Of a DNA stretch of 13,903 bases, positions 7,901-13,804 are shown one piece after another. The DNA lies in NCBI GenBank assembly GCA_035527715.1, contig DATKZY010000043.1, positions 1 through 13,903 on the forward strand. Direction: 5' to 3'. The first letter of the stretch is position 1; each line of letters starts with the position of its first letter. Origin of the DNA: DSUN01 sp035527715 (GTDB lineage Bacteria; Planctomycetota; PUPC01; DSUN01). Both the position numbers and the translations under genes were made by a program. Under the pieces are notes generated by a model, which worked only from the letters and a program-made list of their open reading frames with translations, was not told the DNA's origin and made no database searches.

Positions 7901-9273
7901 AGTTGCGCGCGGTCGAGGGTCTTGCGGTAGCGCCGCGCGAAGGCCGTCGCGATCGCCTCGGAGTCCTGAGCGGTGAGAGGCCCAAGCCGCTCCTCGCGCA
8001 CCTGCTCGCGGCGGAAGCGCAACGCCTGGAGCACTGGATGCTGCTCGGGTGCAGTGGGTGGCCCCGTTTGTAGTTCGGCCTTCAGGCGGTCTTCGGAAGA
8101 GCCGGACCGCCTAAAGGCGGAACTACGAACATCGTGCTCAAGAGAGGAGATGATGATGCGGACGTTGGGGGGCAGGGTCCGGGGCAGCCAGCGGAGGGTG
8201 TGGGCGCCGTCGGAGGGGTCCATCTGGTTAAGGGCGTCGAGGATGAGGACGATGCGGTGGGATGTCGCCGCTTGCTCAAGCAGGGCGGAGAAGCGGGGGA
8301 TCAGTTCGTCAACGCCGAGGGGGATCGCATCGGTCGCGCCCGTGATGGCTTGAAGCTCGTGGCAGAGGCGGCGGAGGGTGCGGCGAAGGTCCGTGGAGCC
8401 GGGGCTGGCGCCGACGAAGTGGGAGGTGATGCGTGATGCGTGATTCGTGATACGTGAGAAGATAGAAGAGAAGTGGGCCAAGAGGGCGGACTTGCCAGAG
8501 CCGGGGGAGCCAGTGAGAAGGAGGATGTTGGGCGAGCCGTCGGCGACGACGAAGGCGGCCATTTCGTCGAGGAGGACCTGGCGGCTGCCGACGACGTAGC
8601 GGGCGGTGCGCTCCTCGATGAATGCCTCCATCGCGGCGGCCTCTTCGGCGAATTCGTCGAGGGGCGCGGGCGGCTCGGTGCCGAACTCGTCGTTGATGCT
8701 GGCGAGGAGGTCGTCGTAGACCCTCTGGCCGAAGGCTTCCAGGCCCACGAGGCGCTTCTGGCTCCCGTCCCACTGTGCGGGATAGACGAACGGCTCGTAG
8801 CCGGCGTCGGTGATGGAGCTCTTGAGCCGTGCCAGTCTTCCCTCGTTGGGGCTGCCGACCGGCTCGCGGTACTGGCCGGGGCGCTCCTCGACCATTGCGG
8901 CGGTGGCCGCGGGGTCGCGGAAGTAGAAGAAGCGGTGGGCCTCGCGCCCGCCGCCGAGGGCGGCATAGTGGACTTCGTCGGCGGTGATCGAGCGGTCGCG
9001 GCCCTGAGGCGTCCAGCCGTAGCGTCCGCCGAGCATGCAGAGAAAGCGCGGGCGGCACTCGTCTATGATCTCGCGGCAGACGGCCAAGGCATCCTGCTCG
9101 CTCGTCACGCCCCAGCGGAGGTCAACATCCAGGAAGTGGATGCGGCGCTTGAGGAGTTCCTCGCGGAGGCGCGGGAAGACGAAGCGGACGAGGTGGTCGC
9201 GCTCGGCCTGCATGTCGAGAAAGGTCGAGGAGATGAAGACGCGAACGGTTCGCCAGGCGACGGGCGCAGGCAT
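4948..9273 (-). CDS. DUF4062 - STAND NTPase - WD40 repeat protein (NLR-like sensor candidate)
   Basis: This 1441-residue protein starts with DUF4062 (about 8-100: TVRVFISSTFLDMQAERDHL, DVDLRWGVTSEQD), the domain also found at the front of bacterial STAND proteins. A P-loop follows at 255-262 (GSPGSGKS), then HFVGASPGSTDLRR (285-298), Walker B IVLILDALNQ (341-350) and the strand RIIISS (372-377), typical of a STAND/NACHT-type switch NTPase. A helical region (about 410-880, with YLLRRGELLDF and SEMPYHQ blocks) leads to 11 WD40 units at 884-1357 and an 84-residue tail. Family members are thought to be ATP- or GTP-controlled sensors, with the repeats recognising a ligand. The start at 9273 is set by GGAGGT seven bases upstream and by DUF4062 beginning right there; an upstream in-frame ATG at 9546 lies in a mobile repeat. 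Four repeat-type insertions are in frame. Cytoplasmic; no signal peptide. Confidence 0.92.
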   Translation of the reverse strand: MPAPVAWRTVRVFISSTFLDMQAERDHLVRFVFPRLREELLKRRIHFLDVDLRWGVTSEQDALAVCREIIDECRPRFLCMLGGRYGWTPQGRDRSITADEVHYAALGGGREAHRFFYFRDPAATAAMVEERPGQYREPVGSPNEGRLARLKSSITDAGYEPFVYPAQWDGSQKRLVGLEAFGQRVYDDLLASINDEFGTEPPAPLDEFAEEAAAMEAFIEERTARYVVGSRQVLLDEMAAFVVADGSPNILLLTGSPGSGKSALLAHFSSIFSRITNHASRITSHFVGASPGSTDLRRTLRRLCHELQAITGATDAIPLGVDELIPRFSALLEQAATSHRIVLILDALNQMDPSDGAHTLRWLPRTLPPNVRIIISSLEHDVRSSAFRRSGSSEDRLKAELQTGPPTAPEQHPVLQALRFRREQVREERLGPLTAQDSEAIATAFARRYRKTLDRAQLDALLSKAESASPLYLLVALEQLRTLGTYEEITERIRQLPGDVRGLFLWILRDRLSNDPGFHDAEGNLVGAELVRRFVSYLGVSRHGLSHAELVGTIAPGGPPHVTPTLTLPSPSVGEGSDHSPPSPGGGRGWVKASPDGGEPPRSVTPAPQPSGAAPDPQGNVAALERLVRPYLLRRGELLDFAHTQLREAVEADYLAAEPKRLAAHTALATYFASVAHIQPIVATSVPLVETGAGDAEPTSGTLVATPPAAIAGPGTARYCNPRTLSEMPYHQTGARLWDALESTLTDIFFLEGKAVAGMVFDLALDFSAAVAGLPDDRPQRRILRLLEEALGRDIHFIARHAQDYPQALLQCLWNSCWWYDCPEAARHYVEPKGGWYAPPPWLRPGPRLSELLAGWRRAAERATRGRPWLRSLRPSWGHLAAGELRVLRGHEGAVTSVAFSPDGLRLASGADDRTVRVWEAETGERVQVLRPTGLWANSLSFSPDGRRLASGSEDHAVRVWDTERGEELQVLRGHEDYVNCVCFAPDGLRLASGSSDHTARVWDTETGKELRVLRGHERLVTSVSFSADGCRLASGSYDCTLRVWDAATGQQLRVLRGHKGEVRTVSFSPDGRRLASGSGDSTVRVWDAATGEELRVLKGHERDVESVSFSPDGCRLASGSWDDTVRVWDPATGDELRVLRGHERAVNIVSFSPDGRRLASGSEDRTVRVWDPATGEEPRVLRGHEGSVTCVSFSPEGRQLASGSMDPVSCRDNTIRLWDAATGEEVRVLRRHRSWVNTVSFSADGRLLASGSGNPLLDRDNTVRVWDAATGDELQVLRGHQREVSFVSFSPDGQRLASGSGDCTVRVWDATTGEELRVLRGHERGVNFASFSPDGRRLQSGSEDHTVGLWDLESGECIDLRACRVNMVGLADAARAFQFPLWADMRGLDMVIEDAATREAVAWFPATLDHTSTHPSGRAWAGSVVNYVAIITLEGETSQE
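5203..6624 (-). repeat. eleven tandem 126-bp WD40-coding repeats
   Basis: The stretch encodes residues 884-1357 and consists of exactly 11 units of 42 codons plus two 18-bp insertions (474 codons). The consensus unit runs ELRVLRGH, four variable residues around a conserved V, VSFSPDGRRLASGS, x-D-x, then TVRVWDAATGE. The array is obvious at DNA level on either strand. Units 8 and 9 each carry six extra residues at the same point. The unit is regular enough for unequal crossing-over. Confidence 0.95.
7157..7230. repeat. perfect 25-bp inverted repeat inside the STAND gene
   Basis: Arms 7157-7181 and 7206-7230 are exact reverse complements, separated by 24 nt. Each arm itself contains the near-palindrome GACAAGCGTCCCGCTTGTC. 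It encodes residues 682-706 of the STAND protein, between TYFASVAHIQ and the conserved RTLSEMPYHQ block. The form is that of a REP-like dispersed repeat, not of selected protein sequence. Confidence 0.85.
7503..7584. repeat. GC-rich double-hairpin repeat inside the STAND gene
   Basis: Two perfect hairpins lie side by side: CCCCTCCC/GGGAGGGG (7515-7522, 7528-7535) and CCCTCTCCC/GGGAGAGGG (7547-7555, 7561-7569). The outer flanks (ACCCACCCCCTACC... and ...GGTAGGGTGAGGGTGGG) are also roughly complementary. The minus strand reads as a CTCACCCTACCCTCTCCCT-type sequence that I know, from memory, as a widespread dispersed repeat. It encodes the low-complexity stretch TLTLPSPSVGEG...SPGGGRGW at residues 564-591. 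Confidence 0.8.
8066..8130. repeat. 26-bp imperfect inverted repeat inside the STAND gene
   Basis: Arm 8066-8091 matches the reverse complement of arm 8105-8130 at 23 of 26 positions, with a 13-nt loop. The core motif GACCGCCTAAAGGCGGAACT resembles a dispersed palindromic repeat familiar from planctomycete-like genomes (from memory). It encodes about residues 382-403, directly after the RIIISSLEHD segment of the NTPase. Confidence 0.8.
8426..8460. repeat. heptameric tandem repeat GTGATNC x5 inside the STAND gene
   Basis: Five 7-bp units follow without gaps: GTGATGC, GTGATGC, GTGATTC, GTGATAC and GTGAGAA. On the coding (minus) strand this gives the RITNHASRITSH peptide at residues about 272-284, ten residues after the P-loop and immediately before the conserved HFVGASPGSTD block. 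Confidence 0.8.
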
Positions 9274-9280
9274 AGGCGCC

Positions 9281-9286
9281 ACCTCC
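9281..9286 (-). promoter_or_regulatory. ribosome-binding site that fixes the STAND gene start
   Basis: The minus strand reads GGAGGT at 9286-9281, seven bases before the ATG at 9273. This perfect Shine-Dalgarno sequence, and the DUF4062 domain beginning within ten codons, decide for 9273 over the upstream ATG at 9546. Confidence 0.85.
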
Positions 9287-9293
9287 GAGGAGG

Positions 9294-9321
9294 AGTATAG
9301 CCGCGGGGTCGCGGAATGCAA
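9294..9321 (-). promoter_or_regulatory. putative promoter of the STAND gene
   Basis: TATACT (9299-9294, minus strand) is a 5-of-6 match to the -10 consensus. TTGCAT (9321-9316), 16 bp upstream, is a poor -35. Transcription would start near 9287, leaving a leader of only about 14 nt with the ribosome-binding site at its very 5' end. The site lies between the gene and the MITE-like element at 9373-9549. Confidence 0.5.
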
Positions 9322-9361
9322 GCGCGACGCGGGGTGCCTGACGCTTGGCAGGCCGGGGGCG

Positions 9362-9560
9362 CTATGGCTCGGAGTATGGTCCCCAGTCCTGGCGCTGGCC
9401 TCGCTCTTGAATCGTCGTCGTTGTCGTCGTCGTCCTCGTCGTCGAATGCGGAAGGGGGGAAAGCCCAGAGAATCGACGACGACGACGAGGACGACGACGA
9501 GCACGAGAAGACGCGAAAGGAGGTCGTTACCAGAACTGGGAGCCATGCTCTATGGCTCGG
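9362..9560. mobile_element. 177-bp MITE-like element with flanking 11-bp direct repeats
   Basis: The element proper is 9373-9549. Its ends, 9373-9392 and 9530-9549, are 20-bp terminal inverted repeats matching at 16 positions, and they abut exactly a perfect direct repeat CTATGGCTCGG (9362-9372 and 9550-9560), as a target-site duplication would. Inside, CGT/ACG triplet arms 9424-9444 and 9480-9500 are a perfect 21-bp inverted repeat. It encodes no transposase, so it is non-autonomous. An 11-bp duplication is long and is seen, for example, with IS4-family transposases, but the parent element cannot be named. It separates the divergent STAND and recA promoters. Confidence 0.75.
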
Positions 9561-9566
9561 TCGCAT

Positions 9567-9595
9567 TTGACACCCGCGCGGGCGCCAAGTAGAAT
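9567..9595 (+). promoter_or_regulatory. sigma-70-type promoter of recA
   Basis: A perfect TTGACA (9567-9572) is followed after 17 bp by TAGAAT (9590-9595, 5 of 6). It would give a leader of about 53 nt. The -35 lies only 6 bp from the right-hand direct repeat of the MITE-like element, so the core promoter escaped the insertion. I found no operator that I could assign to an SOS repressor. Confidence 0.75.
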
Positions 9596-9655
9596 CAAGG
9601 TTTCTGGAGGCGGCGTTCGCTTTCGCTCGGAAGCTGGGTTTCGGGGGATACAGGC

Positions 9656-10705
9656 ATGCCCGCGAAGAAGGCGGAAGAAGGCAAGGATGGGCGGCGCGAC
9701 CAGGCCCTCGAGCGCGCCATGGCCCAGATCGAGAAGGAGTACGGCAAGGGCTCGATCATGCGCCTCGGCTCGCACGAGCGGGCCGACGTGGCGGTGATCC
9801 CCACCGGCTCGCTGAGCCTCGACATCGCCCTCGGCGTCGGCGGCCTGCCGCGCGGCCGCGTCGTCGAAATCTACGGCCCCGAGGCATCGGGCAAGACCAC
9901 CCTCACCCTCCACTGCGTGGCCAACGCGCAGCGCCAGGGCGGCATCGCCGCCTTCGTGGACACCGAGCACGCGCTCGACACCCTCTACGCCCGCCGCCTG
10001 GGGGTGGACGTGGATAACCTGCTCGTCTCGCAGCCCGACACGGGCGAGCAGGCCCTCAACATCGCCGAAATGCTCGTGCGGTCGAACGCGGTGGACATCC
10101 TGGTGGTGGACTCCGTGGCCGCTCTCGTGCCGCAGAGCGAGCTGGAGGGCCAGATAGGCGACGCCCAGATGGGCGCCCAGGCGCGCCTCATGTCCCAGGC
10201 CCTCCGAAAGCTTTCCGGCGTGATCTCCAAGACCCACACCTGCATGGTCTTCACCAACCAGCTCCGCATGAAGATCGGCGTGATGTTCGGCAACCCCGAG
10301 ACGACCAGCGGCGGGCGCGCGCTCCGCTTCTACGCCTCCGTGCGCATAGACATCCGCCGCATCGGCGCCATCAAGAGCGGCGATGAGATTATCGGCAACC
10401 GCACCCGCGCCACCGTGGCCAAGAACAAGGTCGCCCCGCCCTTCCGAAAGGCCGAGTTCGACATCATCTACAACCGGGGCATCGACCGCTGCGGCGAGAT
10501 CATTGACCTCGGCGTCGCCGCCAATTTCCTCGACCGCGCGGGCGCCTGGATCTCCTACGGCGACCTGCGCCTCGGCCAGGGGCGCGAGAAGGCCATCGAC
10601 TTCCTCCGCGAGAATCCCAAGATCGCCCAGGAGATCGAGAACAAGATCCGGGCCACCGGCCCCCTCGCACCCGTCGCCGCCGACGACAGCGGCGGAGAGG
10701 AGTGA
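9656..10705 (+). CDS. recA: RecA recombinase
   Basis: The 349-residue product is a complete RecA, the ATP-dependent strand-exchange protein that also triggers the SOS response. Walker A is GPEASGKTT (74-82), the catalytic glutamate lies in DTEHALD (E104), Walker B is DILVVDSVAALVP (147-159), and NQLRMKIGVMFGNPETT (about 199-215) is the conserved DNA-binding/L2 region. The C-terminal tail is short and acidic (DDSGGEE), as usual for the autoregulatory tail. It reads ALDTLYA where many RecA proteins have a proline after ALD, a small deviation. The start has GGGGGA seven bases upstream. It is divergent from the STAND gene and followed after 64 nt by alaS, with which it is probably co-transcribed. 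Confidence 0.98.
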   Translation: MPAKKAEEGKDGRRDQALERAMAQIEKEYGKGSIMRLGSHERADVAVIPTGSLSLDIALGVGGLPRGRVVEIYGPEASGKTTLTLHCVANAQRQGGIAAFVDTEHALDTLYARRLGVDVDNLLVSQPDTGEQALNIAEMLVRSNAVDILVVDSVAALVPQSELEGQIGDAQMGAQARLMSQALRKLSGVISKTHTCMVFTNQLRMKIGVMFGNPETTSGGRALRFYASVRIDIRRIGAIKSGDEIIGNRTRATVAKNKVAPPFRKAEFDIIYNRGIDRCGEIIDLGVAANFLDRAGAWISYGDLRLGQGREKAIDFLRENPKIAQEIENKIRATGPLAPVAADDSGGEE

Positions 10706-10710
10706 GGACA

Positions 10711-10745
10711 GGCGTTGGGCAGCGGGTGCCAGGTGTTGGGAGTGG
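10711..10745. repeat. degenerate heptameric repeat (GGNNNNN x5) between recA and alaS
   Basis: GGCGTTG, GGCAGCG, GGTGCCA, GGTGTTG and GGAGTGG follow each other in strict 7-nt register. Two units match the GGTGTTN heptad present after the STAND gene (4921-4941, opposite strand) with at most one change. It fills most of the 64-nt recA-alaS gap; no promoter or terminator is visible there. Confidence 0.5.
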
Positions 10746-10769
10746 AAGTCGGAGCCGCAGCAAGTTCCC

Positions 10770-13436
10770 ATGAAGACCGACGACATTCGCGAGAGCTTCC
10801 TCCGCTTCTTCGAGGAGCGCGGCCACACCCGCCTCGCCAGCGACTCCTTGGTCCCCGCCAACGACCCCACCCTGCTCTTCACGGGGGCGGGGATGAACCA
10901 GTTCAAGGACGAGTTCCAGGGCAAGGGCCGCTTCCAGGCCGGCCTGCGCCGCGCCTGCACGAGCCAGAAGTGCTTGCGCACTGGCGACTTGGAGCGCGTC
11001 GGCCAGACCCCGTCGCACCACACCTTCTTCGAAATGCTCGGCAACTTCTCGTTCGGCGACTACTTCAAGCTCGAATCCATGCAGTGGGCGTGGGAACTCG
11101 TCACCAAGCTCTACGCGATTGACGCAAATCGCCTCGTGGTAACGTGTTACGAGGGCGACGACGATGCCCACACCATCTGGCGCGACGCCGTGGGAATCCC
11201 CGCCGACCGCGTCTACCGCTTCGGCGAGCACGCCAACTTCTGGCCCGCCGATGCCCCAAGCACCGCGCCGCCCGGCACCCTCTGCGGCCCATGTGCCGAA
11301 ATCTTCTACGATTACGGCGAAAGCGTCGGCTGCCGGCGGCCCACCTGCGACCCCTCCTGCTCCTGCTGCCGCTTCGTCGAGATCTGGAACCTCGTCTTCC
11401 AGCAGTTCATGAAGCAGGACGATGGCAGCCTCAAGCCCTTGCCACTGAAGAACATAGACACCGGCGCCGGCCTCGAGCGGGTCGCCTGCGTCCTCCAGGG
11501 CGTCTCGACCGACTACGAGACCGACATCTTCGCGCCCCTCGTTGCCCAGGTGAGCGGCCTGTGCGGGCGTTCGCCCGTGGCCGGCACGCCCGAACGGGTG
11601 CGCATCCACCGGGTCTCCGACCATGTCCGTGGAGCCGCCTTCGTCATCAGCGACGGCGTGCTCCCGGGCAACAAGGGCCGCGGCTACGTGCTCCGACGCA
11701 TCGTGCGGCGCGCCGTGCGCGACGGCCACGACCTCGGCCTCGACGAGCCGTTCCTCTACAAGCTCGTGCCAACGGTGGTGGACGTGATGGGGCGGGCCTA
11801 TCCCGAGCTCGTCGCCCGCCGCGAGAACCTGGCCCGCATCATCAAGGCCGAGGAGGAGAGCTTCCTAGGCACCCTGAGCCGCGGCTCGGCAATCCTCGCC
11901 GACCGCATCACCGCCGCGAAGGACAGGGGCGAGAAGGCCCTGCCAGCCGCCGTATCTGCCGATCTGTGGGACACTTACGGCTTCCCATTCGAGATCACCC
12001 AGCAGATCTGCGAGGAGGCGGGGCTGACGGTGGACCGCGCCGGCTTCGAGGCCGACATGGGGCGCCGCCAGGCCGGCGGCAAGGGCGGCGAGCAATTCGG
12101 CCAAGTGTTTGACACGTCGGCACTTGCACGAATCAAGGGCATGGTCGAGGCAACGGCCTTTGCCGAGGCCGAAGTCGTCCGGAAGGCGAAGATCCTTGCG
12201 CTCGTGGTGGACGACGACCTCGCGGACGAGGCGCGCGAGGGCGCCGACGTCACCGTAATCCTCGACTGGACAACGTTTTACGCCGAAAGCGGCGGCCAGG
12301 TCGGCGACATCGGCGAAATCAGGGGCTGTTCGGGCGCACGCGTCGAGGTCACCGACACGACGCGCGGGGGCGACTGGTTCTACCACCACGGCCGCGTCGC
12401 CAGCGGCACGATCCGCAAGGGCGACGAGGTCGAGACCGTCATCAACACCCAGCGGCGCGACGCCATCCGCCGCAACCACACGGCCACCCACCTGCTCCAC
12501 TGGGCGCTGCGCACCGTCCTCGGCCAGCACGCCGAGCAGGCCGGCTCGCTCGTCGCGCCCGACCGGCTGCGGTTCGACTTCACCCACTTCGCCCCGCTCA
12601 CGCCGCAGGAAGTCGAGCGGGTGGAAGCACTTGTGAACGAGCGCATCCTCGAGAACAGTGCGGTCACCGCCACGCACACCACGCTCGAGGAGGCCAGAGC
12701 CCAGGGCGCCATGGCCCTCTTCGGCGAGAAATACGGCGACAATGTGCGGATGATCAGCGTAAGTGATTTCTCGAAGGAGCTTTGCGGCGGCACCCACGCC
12801 GAGCGCACCGGCGACATCGGGCTCTTCAAGATCACCAGCGAGACCGGCATCGCCGCAGGCGTCCGCCGCATCGAGGGCGTCACTGGCCACGCCGCCTACC
12901 GCCGCGTCGTCGAGCAGGAGGCCCTGCTCGGTCGCCTGGGCGAGGTGCTCAAGGCCCCCCGCGAGCGGCTGGTCGCACGCGCCGAGGAGGTCGTCGAGGA
13001 GACGAAGCGCCTGGCCCGCGAACTGGAAAAGGCGAAGCGCCAGAGCTTTGCGGGCGCTGCGGGCGGAGGCCCGTTCCAGGAGAAGGCCCGCGTGGGCGAC
13101 GCCGTGGTCATCGCCGGCATTCTCGACGGCGGGAAGGCCGACGACCTGCGCCTCGCCGCCGACCAGTTGCGCAAGAAGCACCCCTCCGCCGCCATCGTCC
13201 TGGGCGCCCGCGACGGCGCGACCGCCAACCTCCTCTGCGCCGTGACCCCCGACCTCGTCCAGCGCGGCCTCCACGCCGGCAACGTCGTGAAGGACGCCGC
13301 GAGGCACATCGGCGGCGGCGGCGGCGGGCGTCCCGACATGGCCCAGGCCGGCGGCAAGAAGCCCGACGGCCTCCCGGCCGCCCTCGACTCCGCCGTCGCG
13401 GCCCTGACCGCCCTTCTCGAGAAGTCACAGCCCTGA
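10770..13436 (+). CDS. alaS: alanine--tRNA ligase (AlaRS)
   Basis: The 888-residue product has the full architecture of bacterial AlaRS, which charges tRNA-Ala and hydrolyses mischarged Ser- and Gly-tRNA-Ala. The class II core holds TFFEMLGNFSFGDYFK (85-100, motif 2) and DTGAGLERVA (230-239, motif 3), with a cysteine cluster CRRPTCDPSCSCC at 188-200. The editing domain has its zinc ligands in HTATH (570-574) and CGGTH (672-676). The C-Ala oligomerisation domain ends with the glycine-rich GGGGGGRPDMAQAGG (about 848-862). The start at ATG 10770 matches the family N-terminus (KTDDIRESFLRFF). No good Shine-Dalgarno sequence precedes it: the nearest GGAG is 15 nt away. It probably depends on the recA transcript. 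Confidence 0.97.
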   Translation: MKTDDIRESFLRFFEERGHTRLASDSLVPANDPTLLFTGAGMNQFKDEFQGKGRFQAGLRRACTSQKCLRTGDLERVGQTPSHHTFFEMLGNFSFGDYFKLESMQWAWELVTKLYAIDANRLVVTCYEGDDDAHTIWRDAVGIPADRVYRFGEHANFWPADAPSTAPPGTLCGPCAEIFYDYGESVGCRRPTCDPSCSCCRFVEIWNLVFQQFMKQDDGSLKPLPLKNIDTGAGLERVACVLQGVSTDYETDIFAPLVAQVSGLCGRSPVAGTPERVRIHRVSDHVRGAAFVISDGVLPGNKGRGYVLRRIVRRAVRDGHDLGLDEPFLYKLVPTVVDVMGRAYPELVARRENLARIIKAEEESFLGTLSRGSAILADRITAAKDRGEKALPAAVSADLWDTYGFPFEITQQICEEAGLTVDRAGFEADMGRRQAGGKGGEQFGQVFDTSALARIKGMVEATAFAEAEVVRKAKILALVVDDDLADEAREGADVTVILDWTTFYAESGGQVGDIGEIRGCSGARVEVTDTTRGGDWFYHHGRVASGTIRKGDEVETVINTQRRDAIRRNHTATHLLHWALRTVLGQHAEQAGSLVAPDRLRFDFTHFAPLTPQEVERVEALVNERILENSAVTATHTTLEEARAQGAMALFGEKYGDNVRMISVSDFSKELCGGTHAERTGDIGLFKITSETGIAAGVRRIEGVTGHAAYRRVVEQEALLGRLGEVLKAPRERLVARAEEVVEETKRLARELEKAKRQSFAGAAGGGPFQEKARVGDAVVIAGILDGGKADDLRLAADQLRKKHPSAAIVLGARDGATANLLCAVTPDLVQRGLHAGNVVKDAARHIGGGGGGRPDMAQAGGKKPDGLPAALDSAVAALTALLEKSQP

Positions 13437-13514
13437 TCGCCGAGCCGCGCGTCCGATCGGCATAAGTGTTTTCACTCGTTGCGCTTGGGCCGATCTTGCC
13501 TCATTGCGCAAATT

Positions 13515-13550
13515 CAGTCATTTTTCGACACGGCCAGTCATTTTTCGACA
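13515..13550. repeat. 16-bp perfect direct repeat with 20-bp period
   Basis: CAGTCATTTTTCGACA occurs at 13515-13530 and again at 13535-13550, separated by CGGC. The AT-rich unit stands out from its GC-rich surroundings. A spacing of two helical turns is that expected for paired protein-binding sites, but a degraded repeat element is equally possible. Confidence 0.7.
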
Positions 13551-13629
13551 GCCGTTCTTCCCCTTTCACCGACCCCCTCCGGACCCGCAGCGGCCCTCCA
13601 CGCCACCCCCCGGCACACCAAACCCGTCG

Positions 13630-13684
13630 CCCCGCTTGACTGGGAGCGGGGTGTCCCGACCTCGCGGTCTTGATGGAGTCAAGC
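13630..13684. other. foldable segment with competing stems (possible structured RNA)
   Basis: GCTTGACT (13634-13641) pairs with AGTCAAGC (13677-13684) around an inner hairpin GACC-TCGC-GGTC (13658-13669). Alternatively CCCCGCT (13630-13636) pairs with AGCGGGG (13645-13651). The nested stems suggest a structured RNA or the footprint of an element, but no known RNA family is assigned. Confidence 0.35.
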
Positions 13685-13804
13685 AGGGATAAGGTGCAGG
13701 AAGCCCGACAGTCTCTCCGCCGCTCCGGGTGCCGGCGTCAGGGGCCTCACCGCACTCCTCGAACGGGTGCGTGTAATCTCCTACGGTCAAGGGTGCAACG
13801 TGAA

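Noticed and set aside
9274..9546. In-frame N-terminal extension of the STAND protein starting at ATG 9546, with an apparent membrane helix rich in Val and Leu
   Set aside because: The hydrophobic stretch is a translation of CGT/ACG triplets in the MITE-like element. DUF4062 and a perfect Shine-Dalgarno sequence place the real start at 9273.
9596..9655. SOS (LexA-type) operator upstream of recA
   Set aside because: I looked for a palindromic operator between the promoter and the start but saw none that could be assigned; the operator of this lineage is not known to me.
10383..10769. Upstream extension of alaS overlapping recA
   Set aside because: The extension reads recA in another frame with low-complexity Arg/Ser/Pro sequence; the AlaRS family N-terminus begins at 10770.
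9527..11044. 505-codon open frame antisense to recA
   Set aside because: Lies over recA and the start of alaS; composition is that of a complementary-frame shadow.
11865..13307. 480-codon open frame antisense to alaS
   Set aside because: Shadow of a highly conserved synthetase gene in GC-rich DNA; no domain and no ribosome-binding site.
13455..13495. GATCGGC/GCCGATC inverted repeat as alaS terminator
   Set aside because: Stem of only 7 bp with a 27-nt loop and no T-run, so not a credible intrinsic terminator.
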